Assembly: GCF_000621565.1 (NCBI RefSeq)
Contig: NZ_KK211305.1
Span: 1 to 64,000 of the forward strand
Source of the DNA: Butyrivibrio sp. LB2008
GTDB taxonomy: Bacteria; Bacillota; Clostridia; Lachnospirales; Lachnospiraceae
Reading direction: 5' to 3'
DNA: 64,000 nucleotides
The notes under the pieces are model-generated. The model was not told the DNA's origin and did not search any database. It saw only the letters and a program-made list of their open reading frames with translations. A program made the translations under genes and the position numbers. Shown here piece by piece: positions 35,637 to 44,614 of this stretch (position 1 is the stretch's first letter; each line of letters opens with the position of its first letter).

Positions 35637-36377
35637 ATGCATAATATGGCTAAAAGAAAGAAAAAAAGTACCAAAAAGACTGCACACTACAAAAAGATTT
35701 TTCTTTTGCTTGCGTTAATTTGCTCAGTATATTTATCTGTTACACATCCGGAGTTATTATCTGACGCAAATGTAGCAAGTGTTGAAGAAACTGATTTTTC
35801 AGGAGACGCTTCAGTAGAAGTAAACGGCAATAAACCGACATTTACTGAAGATGAGATTGTTGATCAATCATTTGAAAGATATGGAGAGCAGGATTCTCTC
35901 GGAAGGTGTACAGCGGCAGTCGCCTGTGTTGGACAGGATATTATGCCTACCGAGAAAAGAGAATCTATAGCGAGGATCAAGCCCACAGGCTGGGTGCAAA
36001 ATAAGTATCCGGGAGTGGTAAAATCCAGGCCTCCGTATTTGTATAACAGATGTCATCTCATTGGTTTTCAGTTGACCGGAGAGAATGATAATGACAAAAA
36101 CTTCGTGACAGGAACAAGATACTTAAACGTGGATGGAATGCTTCCATATGAGAATATGGTCGCTTCATATGTAAAGGAGAGTGGCAATCACGTAATGTAT
36201 CGAGTTACACCGGTATTTCAAGGAGATAACCTGTTATGTGACGGAGTTAATATAGAGGCGTTGTCTGTTGAGGATGGAGGCGAAGGTATATGCTTCAATG
36301 TCTTTTGCTACAACGTTCAACCGGGTGTGGTATTAAATTATGCTGACGGAACTAATTGGCTTGAAAAAGATTCATAA
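35637..36377 (+). CDS. Secreted DNA/RNA non-specific endonuclease
   Basis: A 246-residue protein. A basic start, a hydrophobic signal/anchor (about 21-37) and a spacer lead to a nuclease domain of the EndA/NucA-related type. RCHLIGFQLTGENDNDKNFVTGTR contains the catalytic H140 and the metal-binding Asn cluster; the usual DRGH is here RCHLIG, as in streptococcal DNA-entry nucleases. It probably degrades extracellular DNA for nutrition or during DNA uptake. There is no good SD; ATG 35637 is taken, ATG 35646 is also possible. A terminator follows. Confidence 0.88.
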   Translation: MHNMAKRKKKSTKKTAHYKKIFLLLALICSVYLSVTHPELLSDANVASVEETDFSGDASVEVNGNKPTFTEDEIVDQSFERYGEQDSLGRCTAAVACVGQDIMPTEKRESIARIKPTGWVQNKYPGVVKSRPPYLYNRCHLIGFQLTGENDNDKNFVTGTRYLNVDGMLPYENMVASYVKESGNHVMYRVTPVFQGDNLLCDGVNIEALSVEDGGEGICFNVFCYNVQPGVVLNYADGTNWLEKDS

Positions 36378-36411
36378 AAAATAGAAATAATATAGAAAGA
36401 GTAAAAAGTTG

Positions 36412-36456
36412 GAGATAAGTTCTTTTGATTTGGAACTTATCTCCATTTGTTTTTTC
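36412..36456. terminator. Terminator between the nuclease and LUD genes
   Basis: GGAGATAAGTTC pairs with GAACTTATCTCC, followed by ATTTGTTTTTT. It stops the plus-strand nuclease transcript. Confidence 0.92.
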
Positions 36457-36463
36457 ATATAAA

Positions 36464-37099
36464 TCAGAATCCGAGATTGTCATTTACAAGGATGACATGG
36501 ATTCGTTCCTTGTGCTTGGAAAAACGTGTTATGAGGAACTGGCAACAAATTGTGTCCGGAGACTTGCAGTTCATGCATGAACCTGTACTTGAACAAGGCG
36601 TGCTAAGGCCAAAGCGCTGTGCATTGATGGGAGCAGCGACATTTCTGACTCTTTTAAGGGCACTGTCTACGTCGGCACATACTTTATTCATTCCGACGAT
36701 GAATACAACTTTTTTTGGCCCCTGAGCGATTGCAGATACACGATTGGCATTGCCGTCGATGTTGACCAGGATACCATCTTCTGTAATGGCATTGGCACTT
36801 GAAAGGAATACATCTGCATCATAAGCCGCAAGCATTGCTGCGCGCTTATCTTCGTACTCATCTCTGTCTATGAAATTGTAGTTGCCTTCTTTAAGAGCTT
36901 TTACAAGACCGATCTCGTGTGCACTCATGGCTCCGCCCATTGTTACGCTTGCACCTGTAGGGATCAGGACCATAGCAAGTTTAAGAGCTTCTTCTTTTGT
37001 GGATGCGAAATAACCGCTCATGTTTCGTGATTCAAGACCTTTGATCACTTTCTGCGCTAGCAGGGTATTTCTCTTCGTGATATTTTCGTTTATTGCCAT
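36464..37099 (-). CDS. LUD-domain protein (lactate utilisation family)
   Basis: A 211-residue protein covering the LUD (DUF162) domain: GASVTMGGAMSAHEIGLVKAL, DVFLSSANAITEDGILVNIDGNANRVSA, then VVFIVGMNKV. Stand-alone LUD proteins are related to LutC/LutB lactate oxidation subunits. This one has four C-terminal cysteines (CSSTGSCMNCKSPDTICC) that could hold an Fe-S cluster or zinc. Its role here is unclear; no other lut gene is nearby. AAGGAGG precedes the ATG. Confidence 0.85.
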   Translation of the reverse strand: MAINENITKRNTLLAQKVIKGLESRNMSGYFASTKEEALKLAMVLIPTGASVTMGGAMSAHEIGLVKALKEGNYNFIDRDEYEDKRAAMLAAYDADVFLSSANAITEDGILVNIDGNANRVSAIAQGPKKVVFIVGMNKVCADVDSALKRVRNVAAPINAQRFGLSTPCSSTGSCMNCKSPDTICCQFLITRFSKHKERIHVILVNDNLGF

Positions 37100-37181
37100 A
37101 GAAACCTCCTTATTTACGAATAAAACTCACAAGTAATTATATTACATATTGCGCGATAGTAGGAAAATATCTGAACATTCA

Positions 37182-37190
37182 TGGTATTAT
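37182..37190 (+). promoter_or_regulatory. Extended -10 promoter of the HAD gene at 37233
   Basis: TGG followed by TATTAT, 43 bases before the TTG start. No clear -35. Confidence 0.5.
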
Positions 37191-37232
37191 AAAGTGGTGA
37201 ATGTGAAACATGGATAAAGTGAGGATATAGAT

Positions 37233-37886
37233 TTGGACAGTAAAGTAAAAGCAGTAATCTTTGATCTTGACGGTACGCTTACGGATACAGAGAAATATTA
37301 CCAGACAGCCTGGCCCAAGGCACTGGAACACTTCGGATATACCATGGAAAAAGAAAAAGCACTTGAGCTTCGTTCTCTTGGAAGACCGTTTGCACCTGCT
37401 AAATTCAAGGAGTGGTATGGTGAAGATTTTGACTATCTGAAAGTCAGAGAGTACAGAAAAGGCATTGTTGAGGAAATGATAAGTAGGACCGGTATAGAAC
37501 TTAAACCCGGGGCAAAAGAGATACTTACCTGGCTTAGAGAGAATAGTATACTGACAAGTCTTGCGACCGCCAATGACTATGAGAGAACTGAACGTTACCT
37601 TAAGAAAATTGGACTGTTTGAATACTTCGATAAGATAATATGCGCAAATATGGTGGAGCAAGGTAAGCCTGCGCCTGACATATATGCTTATGCATGCAAG
37701 CAGCTTGGGCTTTCTCCCGACAGAACATTTGCGGTTGAAGATTCACCAAATGGTGTGACAAGTGCATACAGAGCGGGGTGCAAAGTTATAATGATACCGG
37801 ATCTGACGCAACCGGATGAAGAACTTAAGAAGATGCTATATAAGAAGCTGGATTCTTTGAGCAATATAAAAGAACTGTTTAGTTGA
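37233..37886 (+). CDS. HAD-family phosphatase, beta-phosphoglucomutase-like
   Basis: A 217-residue HAD subfamily IA protein: VIFDLDGTLTDTEKYY (motif I), TSLATANDYE (motif II), K in EQGKPAPDIY (motif III) and FAVEDSPNGVTSAYRAG (motif IV). The helical cap (about 15-80) fits sugar-phosphate phosphatases and phosphomutase-like enzymes. The substrate is unknown. The start is TTG at 37233, behind GAGGAT. The 3' end of the gene forms half of the following bidirectional terminator. Confidence 0.88.
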   Translation: MDSKVKAVIFDLDGTLTDTEKYYQTAWPKALEHFGYTMEKEKALELRSLGRPFAPAKFKEWYGEDFDYLKVREYRKGIVEEMISRTGIELKPGAKEILTWLRENSILTSLATANDYERTERYLKKIGLFEYFDKIICANMVEQGKPAPDIYAYACKQLGLSPDRTFAVEDSPNGVTSAYRAGCKVIMIPDLTQPDEELKKMLYKKLDSLSNIKELFS

Positions 37887-37917
37887 ATGGGATTCCCGTT
37901 CAATTAAACAGTTCTGT
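37872..37917. terminator. Bidirectional terminator overlapping the HAD stop codon
   Basis: AGAACTGTTTAGTTGAA pairs almost perfectly with TTCAATTAAACAGTTCT, and GGGA/TCCC closes the top. The stem includes the stop codon of the HAD gene. It lies between convergent genes. Confidence 0.9.
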
Positions 37918-37950
37918 TTCTATATAGATATATTCAATAGCAATTCTTTA

Positions 37951-39165
37951 TCAGTTCTTTTTCTCTGCTTCGAGAGAAGCTCTGAGCTCGCCACTGTTGT
38001 ATCTCTCGATTATGCTGTTGATTCTCTCAACAGGATTGAGAAGATCGCTGATAGAAGCGTCGTGGTTAAGTGTATCGATAAGATATGCGATATACTTGCT
38101 CATATCACAACTTATGTACCATTCACGAGAAAGAAGCTCGGGCGTCTGGTAAATAAGGTTTGTTGTGAATACTCTGTCGATAATACCGCTCTTATAGGCT
38201 TCATCAAATACATCAAGTCCGCCAGTAAAGAGACCAAATGTTGAGAATGCATAGATTCTTGCAGCTTTGCGCTCTTTAAGAGCTTTGGCAACATCGAGTA
38301 AGCTTTCACCTGAGGAAATCATATCATCAACAATGATAACAGATTTGCCTTCTACACTTGTTCCTAAGAACTCATGTGAAACGATAGGATTTCTTCCGTC
38401 TACAACCTGAGTATAGTCACGGCGTTTATAGAACATTCCCACATCGAGACCGAGCACACTTGCAAGATAAATTGCACGGCTCATTCCGCCTTCATCGGGG
38501 CTTATTACCATCATATTGTCTGAATCAATCTTGAGATCCCAGACGTTTTTGAGTAATGCCTTAATAAACTGATATGTTGTTCTTACGGTTTCAAAACCGT
38601 TAAGAGGAATAGCGTTTGAAACTCTTGGGTCGTGTGCATCAAATGTAATGATGTTATCAACGCCCATGTTTACAAGTTCCTGAAGTGCGATAGCACAATC
38701 AAGAGACTCTCTGGAATTTCTCTTATGCTGTCTTGATTCATAGAGGAAAGGCATGATAACAGTGATTCTTCTTGCTTTTCCGCCTACGGCAGCAATAATT
38801 CTCTTAAGATCCTGATAGTGATCATCAGGAGACATGTGATTTTCTCTGCCAAACATTGAGTAGGTCTGTGAATGGTTACAAACATCTACGAGAAGAAAAA
38901 GGTCGTCTCCACGAACGGAAGTTTTAATGACACCTTTGGCTTCACCTGTTCCGAATCTCGGTACTTCTGCTTCAAGGATATAAGATGGTCTTTCATAACC
39001 TGTAAAGGCCAGGCTTCCTTTGTGTTCGTTTTCTCTTTCGGCTCTCCATTTTACGAGATAGTAATCAACTTTTTCAGCCAGAGACTTAACGCCTTTCAAT
39101 GGAATTATCCCTAATGAACCGACGGGAATTGTTTCCAGATTACGTTTCTCTTCTTTTTTAGGCAT
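37951..39165 (-). CDS. prs: Ribose-phosphate pyrophosphokinase
   Basis: A 404-residue PRPP synthetase, longer than the ~315 residues of the classic class I enzyme; the extended form, with an insertion around residues 40-80 and a longer C terminus, is common in Lachnospiraceae. Visible motifs: MPFLYESRQHKRNSRESLD (ATP loop), FDAHDPRVSN, and the PRPP-binding VIIVDDMISSGESLLDVA. It makes PRPP from ribose-5-P and ATP for nucleotide, His and Trp synthesis and for upp. It is the third gene of a minus-strand dnaD-dnaC-prs run, 51 bases after the dnaC-like gene. Confidence 0.95.
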   Translation of the reverse strand: MPKKEEKRNLETIPVGSLGIIPLKGVKSLAEKVDYYLVKWRAERENEHKGSLAFTGYERPSYILEAEVPRFGTGEAKGVIKTSVRGDDLFLLVDVCNHSQTYSMFGRENHMSPDDHYQDLKRIIAAVGGKARRITVIMPFLYESRQHKRNSRESLDCAIALQELVNMGVDNIITFDAHDPRVSNAIPLNGFETVRTTYQFIKALLKNVWDLKIDSDNMMVISPDEGGMSRAIYLASVLGLDVGMFYKRRDYTQVVDGRNPIVSHEFLGTSVEGKSVIIVDDMISSGESLLDVAKALKERKAARIYAFSTFGLFTGGLDVFDEAYKSGIIDRVFTTNLIYQTPELLSREWYISCDMSKYIAYLIDTLNHDASISDLLNPVERINSIIERYNSGELRASLEAEKKN

Positions 39166-39216
39166 TACTGAAAATCCTCACTTTCTTTTATGGCAATCTT
39201 TATGATTTTCCTGATG

Positions 39217-40167
39217 TTATGACCGGATCCTGATATCGGGACCGGATAATTTGAGCAGCTTATAGTTGCTGGCAATTCTGGAAAAAATACGGTCTGAATA
39301 AATAATCTGCACTTCTTCCAGAGACAGATTCGTGTTAATGATAGTTGACTTCTTGCGAAGATCTCTTTCATTTAAACATGCAAAAAGCTCGGAAGATACG
39401 AAACTGTTTGTTCGCTCCGTACCAAGGTCATCTATAATAAGAAGCTCACAGTTATAGATATCATCATAAATCCCGCGAAGCTCTTGCTTGTTCTTGTAGT
39501 CAAATGAATTTTCTGCCAGAAGTTCAAACAAGCCTGATGAGCTGAAATATATCACTGAGTGACCTTTCTTTAGCAGCTCATTGGCAACACAAGTAGACAG
39601 GAATGATTTGCCAACACCAACTGTACCATAAATGAATAGATTTTGGTAGTCAGAGTTAAAAGAGTTTACAAAAAGTTCAGCAGCCTTTAAAGCGCCACGG
39701 AACCGCTGAAGATCCTCGCCCTGATAATATTTTTCATTTACAAGATTAAAATTGGCTGTTTTGGCCATTTCTTTGAGATTTGATCTGTCATAGAGTTTTT
39801 CGATGATCTTCTGTTTGAAGCAGTGACATTTTTCGTTTCCGATGTACCCCGTATCTTTGCAGTCAGGGCAGGAGTAGCCCATATCAAGGTAATCATCTGA
39901 AAATCCGGATTCGGTAAGAAGTAATTTTTTTTGACGGGCGAGTTCGGCCAGTTCGTGTCTTAGCACCGAACGGTCAAGTCTTTCGCCTGAAAGAAGCCTT
40001 TTTCCAAATTCAACGCTGATGGTAGAGGCTTTATCTTCAAGTTCCCTGTAACCGGGAATGGTTTCATAAACAGAGCGCTTTCGCTCTTCAAGTTCTTGCC
40101 TGTGAAGAGAGCGCATCTCCTCGTAAGTGTGCATAATTTCGTCGAATTGCGCGTTGGTCAATGCCAT
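39217..40167 (-). CDS. DnaC/DnaI-like helicase loader ATPase
   Basis: A 316-residue AAA+ protein. An N-terminal helical region (1-95) leads to a zinc-binding cluster (C100, C103, C114, C116: CPDC and CHC) and then the ATPase core with Walker A GTVGVGKS (181-188) and Walker B LLIIDDLG. This is the layout of DnaI, the loader that places the DnaB helicase on origin DNA. ATG 40167 is chosen because AAAGG lies 9 bases upstream; a TTG eight codons earlier would precede the SD. It follows the dnaD-like gene across a structured 136-base gap. Confidence 0.92.
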   Translation of the reverse strand: MALTNAQFDEIMHTYEEMRSLHRQELEERKRSVYETIPGYRELEDKASTISVEFGKRLLSGERLDRSVLRHELAELARQKKLLLTESGFSDDYLDMGYSCPDCKDTGYIGNEKCHCFKQKIIEKLYDRSNLKEMAKTANFNLVNEKYYQGEDLQRFRGALKAAELFVNSFNSDYQNLFIYGTVGVGKSFLSTCVANELLKKGHSVIYFSSSGLFELLAENSFDYKNKQELRGIYDDIYNCELLIIDDLGTERTNSFVSSELFACLNERDLRKKSTIINTNLSLEEVQIIYSDRIFSRIASNYKLLKLSGPDIRIRS

Positions 40168-40213
40168 ATGTTCATACCTTTCAAAATGCAAATCGCTACA
40201 CTACCGGTCTATT

Positions 40214-40289
40214 TACATACTTATGCCCTGTACGTGCTTCGGGGAAGGCTTGTGCCGCCACCGAACCAAAGTACAGGGCCGAGTATGTA
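40214..40289 (-). promoter_or_regulatory. Long stable hairpin between dnaD- and dnaC-like genes
   Basis: Outer stem TACATACT/AGTATGTA (8 bp), a small internal loop, then GCCCTGTAC/GTACAGGGC (9 bp), another internal loop, TTCGG/CCGAA (5 bp) and an inner GGC/GCC. There is no T-run, so it is not a standard terminator. A small TGATT/AATCA hairpin lies at about 40300-40316. It would be transcribed within the dnaD-dnaC mRNA. Confidence 0.7.
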
Positions 40290-40325
40290 TGTACTCGTAT
40301 CTGATTCCCCAATCAAATATGAGTA

Positions 40326-41417
40326 TCAGTTATCCAGAAGCTGCTTCTCAAGCTCGGCAAAATTATATGTATTTTGCTGAAACTGATTAAAGCGGTTCTG
40401 GACTCCGCCTGGGCGAATATATGATTCGTCGGAGCGGATCTTTGTATTAATGGATGCCACGGAAGCCTTCGATCTCTTTTTGCGGAGATCTTCAGTGAAG
40501 TCAGCATCAAGTCTGGCAATGTCCTCCCTTGAAGAGACGTTGTTAGTATGCCAGTTTCGAAGAATTGAGTCACAATACTTGAGACGATTCTTCTGTGTCG
40601 CCATAACAGTGCGGTCGCAGGCTTCCATAATGATATCCATTGAAAAACCCAACTCCCTACGCCACGATTTAATGAAGTTTCCTTCTTTTTCCGTGGGACT
40701 ATTTTCCATACCGAGTGCCTTCATGATCTCGATTATCTCGGGATCATGCTTGAAATTCTCCACGCGAGCCTGTTTTGGCGTTTTGATGCCTTGCTGAGTC
40801 CAGTTTAATGCAACTTTTTCCACATATCTGAAATCAGCCTTATGATTATCGACGCAATATTGCATCAGATAGTCCAAAAGATCATCAGAAAACTTTAGTT
40901 CATCCTTTATATAGAACAGAGTCATAAGCTCTGTCGATGTTAGAGGTCTCTTAAAATACTGCTCTGCAGGAAATACGATATTTGCTGCAGAAGACTGTTT
41001 GAAAGCACTGAGCTCAGCGGCAGAGTAGTTAGGCTTTGCCTTAATGGTGTTCTCAGGCTTGGCAGCAACAACAGATCTCATAACCGGTTCGGACTTATGA
41101 GGAACTGCGGGCTTCTGAGAAGTTATGTCTTCCATGTGTATACCTATAAGAGTATCTGAATCATCGTATTCAAGACTGATGAGAGCCTTTTTTTCCCAGT
41201 ACTTGAGAGCGCGGACTACGTCCTTCTCAGTATGGTTGAATTTATCTGCCAACGCAGAAACGCTTGTAGGCAGATTAGCCTTCATCATGCGCAACAAATA
41301 AAGGTAGATCTTTATCTGCGCGTCATTAGCATCCTGCATATATTCATCAATAAAGATATTTGAAACACTGGTAGAATCCTCCCCCACCTTAGTACTGATA
41401 GTTACACGCCCCATCAT
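40326..41417 (-). CDS. DnaD-domain primosome protein
   Basis: A 363-residue protein with an N-terminal winged-helix region (about 25-95; LADKFNHTEKDVVRALKYWEKKALI) and a C-terminal DnaD/DnaB-II domain (about 160-245 and a repeat near 255-305, KSWRRELGFSMDIIMEACDR). In Firmicutes such proteins act with DnaI to load the replicative helicase and to remodel origin DNA. ATG 41417 is taken; a GTG four codons earlier is possible. It is the first gene of the dnaD-dnaC-prs run, downstream of a cluster of DnaA boxes. Confidence 0.9.
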   Translation of the reverse strand: MMGRVTISTKVGEDSTSVSNIFIDEYMQDANDAQIKIYLYLLRMMKANLPTSVSALADKFNHTEKDVVRALKYWEKKALISLEYDDSDTLIGIHMEDITSQKPAVPHKSEPVMRSVVAAKPENTIKAKPNYSAAELSAFKQSSAANIVFPAEQYFKRPLTSTELMTLFYIKDELKFSDDLLDYLMQYCVDNHKADFRYVEKVALNWTQQGIKTPKQARVENFKHDPEIIEIMKALGMENSPTEKEGNFIKSWRRELGFSMDIIMEACDRTVMATQKNRLKYCDSILRNWHTNNVSSREDIARLDADFTEDLRKKRSKASVASINTKIRSDESYIRPGGVQNRFNQFQQNTYNFAELEKQLLDN

Positions 41418-41542
41418 ATCAATAATCACCTGCTTTACTTTTTCATCACACGTAGGATTATAGCATGGTAATTTTTAATATGATATGGGAAAAGTGACGA
41501 AGAGAAGCGGCATCGAAGAGTTTGTTTGATGGTGGAAATCTT

Positions 41543-41654
41543 TGTGGATAATGTGGATAACGTGGATTATTATTAAAAAAATCTAAAAAAACAGCCAAAC
41601 TCTCATAAAGACCGGAAAATTAAGTCTTGTTGAAAAGTCTGACTGTTATCCACG
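41543..41654. promoter_or_regulatory. Cluster of DnaA boxes upstream of dnaD-dnaC
   Basis: Three nine-mers lie back to back: TGTGGATAA (41543-41551), TGTGGATAA (41552-41560) and CGTGGATTA (41561-41569). The first two are exact complements of the DnaA box TTATCCACA. A fourth, TTATCCACG (41646-41654), is in the opposite orientation. The AT-rich stretch ATTATTATTAAAAAAATC follows the triple. The region lies between murC and the dnaD start. Confidence 0.75.
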
Positions 41655-41704
41655 AAGCTATTATTTTTCAAATTGAACGAAAAAAGTGGAAAAGTGGAAA
41701 AGTA

Positions 41705-43099
41705 TTACTTACCAAGTAGCTCGTTGCCGATTTTTACTACATCTCCGGCTCCCATGGTTATCAACAAATCTCCTTTAGTGCAATTTTGCAAAAGAAATTT
41801 CTCGACTTCTGAAAAGCCGTCATAAGTAGGAAAATACGTGCAATCATGCCCGAGTTCCTTGATCTTGTCGCAGAGAGTGCGAGAACTGATACCTAAAGTA
41901 TCGGTCTCTCTTGCTGCGTAAATATCAACGAGAACCACTTTATCGGCAAGTGACAGAGCCTCGGCGAATTCATCAAGAAGAGCCTTGGTTCTTGTGTATG
42001 TGTGTGGCTGGAATACGCACCATATCTTGCCGTGTGGATAATTCTGAGCTGCTGTAAGTGTTGCCTTTATTTCTGTCGGATGATGTGCATAATCGTCAAT
42101 AATGGTAACACCGTGTATTTCGCCTTTGTGCTCAAAACGACGGCTTGTGCCTCCGAATAATGAGAGTGCTCTTGTAGCAACCTCTGAATCTATGCCGAGA
42201 ATATTGCTTACAGCGATTGAAGCAAGTGCGTTATATACATTGTGAAGTCCGGGTACGGCAAGCTTTACGTCAAGCACTTTTCCGCCGGGGATATGTGCTT
42301 TAAATGAAGGATTTCCGTGCTCATCGTAACTTATATCTGAAGGATAGTAGTCAAAATCCTCTTTTGAACCGTATGTTATTATTTCACATCCCAATCCGTC
42401 TGTGATTGTGGATAACTTCTCGATGTCTCCGTTGATAACAAGAGTTCCGTCATCGGGAAGAAGATGTGCAAATTTGGTAAAAGAGTTTCTTATATCATCA
42501 AGATCTTTGAAGAAATCAAGATGATCCGCATCTATATTGGAAATAACACTGATCTTTGGAAAGAAGCTAAGGAAGCTGTTTGTATACTCGCAAGCTTCTG
42601 TAACAAAATAATCAGATCTGCCTACACGGATGTTTCCGCCGATGTCGCTGAAAACACCACCTATTGAAAGTGTGGGATCCGTATCTGCTTCAAGAAGAAT
42701 CTTTGAAAGCATTGAAGTAGTTGTAGTCTTCCCATGAGTTCCGCTGATAGCGATGGGAATCTTGTACTCCTTCATTATCTGGCCGAGAAGTTCGGCTCTT
42801 GTCAAAATGGGAATATTTGCTGCTTTTGCAGCCATGAATTCCGGATTGTCAGGGTGTATTGCGGCTGTATGAACCACAACATCAATAGGGCTCGCATCTG
42901 TAATGTTCTGAGCACACTGGCCGTACATTACGTTTACGCCAAGATCTGAAAGTGCCTTGGTCATCGGAGATTCTTTTGAATCAGAACCTGAAACCCTGAA
43001 TCCTTTCTCTATTAATATATGGGCAAGTCCGCTCATCGAAATGCCGCCTATCCCCATAAAATATACGTGAGAAGGTTTGTTAAAATCAATCGTATACAT
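41705..43099 (-). CDS. murC: UDP-N-acetylmuramate--L-alanine ligase
   Basis: A 464-residue Mur ligase of the expected length. The N-terminal nucleotide-binding part has VYFMGIGGISMSGLAHIL, the ATP loop is AISGTHGKTTTTSML, and the substrate-binding core includes VTEACEYTNSFLSFFP and DDYAHHPTEIKATL. It adds L-alanine to UDP-MurNAc in cytoplasmic peptidoglycan synthesis. GAGGG lies 8 bases before the ATG. There is no obvious terminator before the dnaD-like gene, so some read-through into the DnaA-box region is possible. Confidence 0.97.
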   Translation of the reverse strand: MYTIDFNKPSHVYFMGIGGISMSGLAHILIEKGFRVSGSDSKESPMTKALSDLGVNVMYGQCAQNITDASPIDVVVHTAAIHPDNPEFMAAKAANIPILTRAELLGQIMKEYKIPIAISGTHGKTTTTSMLSKILLEADTDPTLSIGGVFSDIGGNIRVGRSDYFVTEACEYTNSFLSFFPKISVISNIDADHLDFFKDLDDIRNSFTKFAHLLPDDGTLVINGDIEKLSTITDGLGCEIITYGSKEDFDYYPSDISYDEHGNPSFKAHIPGGKVLDVKLAVPGLHNVYNALASIAVSNILGIDSEVATRALSLFGGTSRRFEHKGEIHGVTIIDDYAHHPTEIKATLTAAQNYPHGKIWCVFQPHTYTRTKALLDEFAEALSLADKVVLVDIYAARETDTLGISSRTLCDKIKELGHDCTYFPTYDGFSEVEKFLLQNCTKGDLLITMGAGDVVKIGNELLGK

Positions 43100-43242
43100 A
43101 AAAATCCCTCATTTCATAGAATACGTAGTACAACGTAATCTATATTGTAACACTATTTTTTACAAAGTCAAAAAAAGAAACCTGATAAAGTGAAAATATA
43201 TTCTATATTTAGCGTATTTATGTTTTTTAAATAATATGTTTA

Positions 43243-43251
43243 TGATATACT
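43243..43251 (+). promoter_or_regulatory. Extended -10 promoter of glgC-glgD
   Basis: TGA followed by TATACT. The leader of about 90 bases contains CCGGC-ACATA-GCCGG, a small perfect hairpin. Confidence 0.5.
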
Positions 43252-43344
43252 CTTATATAGGTAATAACATTTTTTCTGTAATACGGACAGTGAGTTTGGT
43301 GTATCAAAACCGGCACATAGCCGGAATAGCAACGAGGTGGGAAC

Positions 43345-44613
43345 ATGATAAAGAAAGAGATGATCGCCATGCTGCTGGCGGGGGGCCAGGGAAGCAGATT
43401 AGGAGTGTTGACAGCGAAGATGGCAAAGCCGGCTGTCTCTTTTGGTGGAAAATATCGAATCATCGATTTTCCGCTTAGTAACTGTATTAATTCTGGAGTG
43501 GACACTGTGGGCGTCCTTACACAGTATCGTCCGCTTAGGCTTAATTCTCACATTGGAATAGGTATACCGTGGGATCTTGATCGTAATTTTGGAGGAGTCA
43601 CGGTTCTTCCTCCTTATGAAAAGAGCTCAAACAGTGAATGGTATACCGGTACTGCCAATGCAATTTACCAAAATTTTGAGTATATGGAAAATTATAATCC
43701 GGATTATGTATTGATCCTTTCGGGAGATCATATATATAAGATGGATTACGAAACTATGCTTGACTTCCACAAGTCGAGTGGAGCGGACGTTACAATTGCC
43801 GTAATGCCTGTTCCGATGGAGGAAGCAAACAGGTTCGGTATCATGATCACGGATGAGAATAAGAAGATCGTGGACTTTGAAGAGAAACCGGATCATCCAA
43901 GGAGCAATCTTGCATCTATGGGTATCTACATCTTTTCATGGGAAGCACTTAAGGATTCTCTTATTACCAATAAAGATCAGTCGGGACTTGATTTTGGAAA
44001 GCATATTATTCCTTATTGTAAGGAACAGGGACTGTCACTGTATGCATACGAGTTTGACGGCTATTGGAAGGATGTCGGAACGCTTACATCATACTGGCAG
44101 GCAAACATGGAGCTTATAGATATTGTTCCGGAGTTCAATCTCTATGAGGAATATTGGAAGATATATACTTCAAGCGGGGTACAGCCTCCTCAGTATCTTG
44201 GACCTGAAAGCGCTGTGGAGAGAAGCATCATAGGCGAAGGCTGTGAGATCTACGGAAAGGTTTACAGTTCGGTAATAAGTCCGGGAGTTAAGATCGGAAA
44301 AGGAACTGTGGTCAGCAATTCAATAATAATGAATGAAACCGTTATCGGTGAAGGATGCAACATAGAAAAAGGAATCATCGCCGAGAAGGTTACCATAGGA
44401 AACAACGTAAAGATCGGAGCTTTTGAGGAAAAAGAAAACGATTCAAAACCGAACATTTATTGCGAAGGCCTCTGCACTATCGGAGAGAAGTCGGTTATTC
44501 CCGACAATGTGACGATTGGAAAGAATACGGTTATCTCGGGTGTGACTGCTGAAAAAGATTACAAAGACGGTGTACTTGACAGCGGAAAAACACTAGATAA
44601 GGCAGGTGATTGA
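43345..44613 (+). CDS. glgC: Glucose-1-phosphate adenylyltransferase
   Basis: A 422-residue ADP-glucose pyrophosphorylase. The N-terminal nucleotidyltransferase has [31 protein letters not shown] and [11 protein letters not shown]; the C-terminal part is a left-handed beta-helix (about 290-410). It makes ADP-glucose from glucose-1-P and ATP, the committed step of glycogen synthesis. GAGGTGGGAA precedes the ATG. The glgD start lies just beyond its stop, so the two are coupled and probably form a mixed tetramer. Confidence 0.97.
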   Translation: MIKKEMIAMLLAGGQGSRLGVLTAKMAKPAVSFGGKYRIIDFPLSNCINSGVDTVGVLTQYRPLRLNSHIGIGIPWDLDRNFGGVTVLPPYEKSSNSEWYTGTANAIYQNFEYMENYNPDYVLILSGDHIYKMDYETMLDFHKSSGADVTIAVMPVPMEEANRFGIMITDENKKIVDFEEKPDHPRSNLASMGIYIFSWEALKDSLITNKDQSGLDFGKHIIPYCKEQGLSLYAYEFDGYWKDVGTLTSYWQANMELIDIVPEFNLYEEYWKIYTSSGVQPPQYLGPESAVERSIIGEGCEIYGKVYSSVISPGVKIGKGTVVSNSIIMNETVIGEGCNIEKGIIAEKVTIGNNVKIGAFEEKENDSKPNIYCEGLCTIGEKSVIPDNVTIGKNTVISGVTAEKDYKDGVLDSGKTLDKAGD

Positions 44614-44614
44614 T

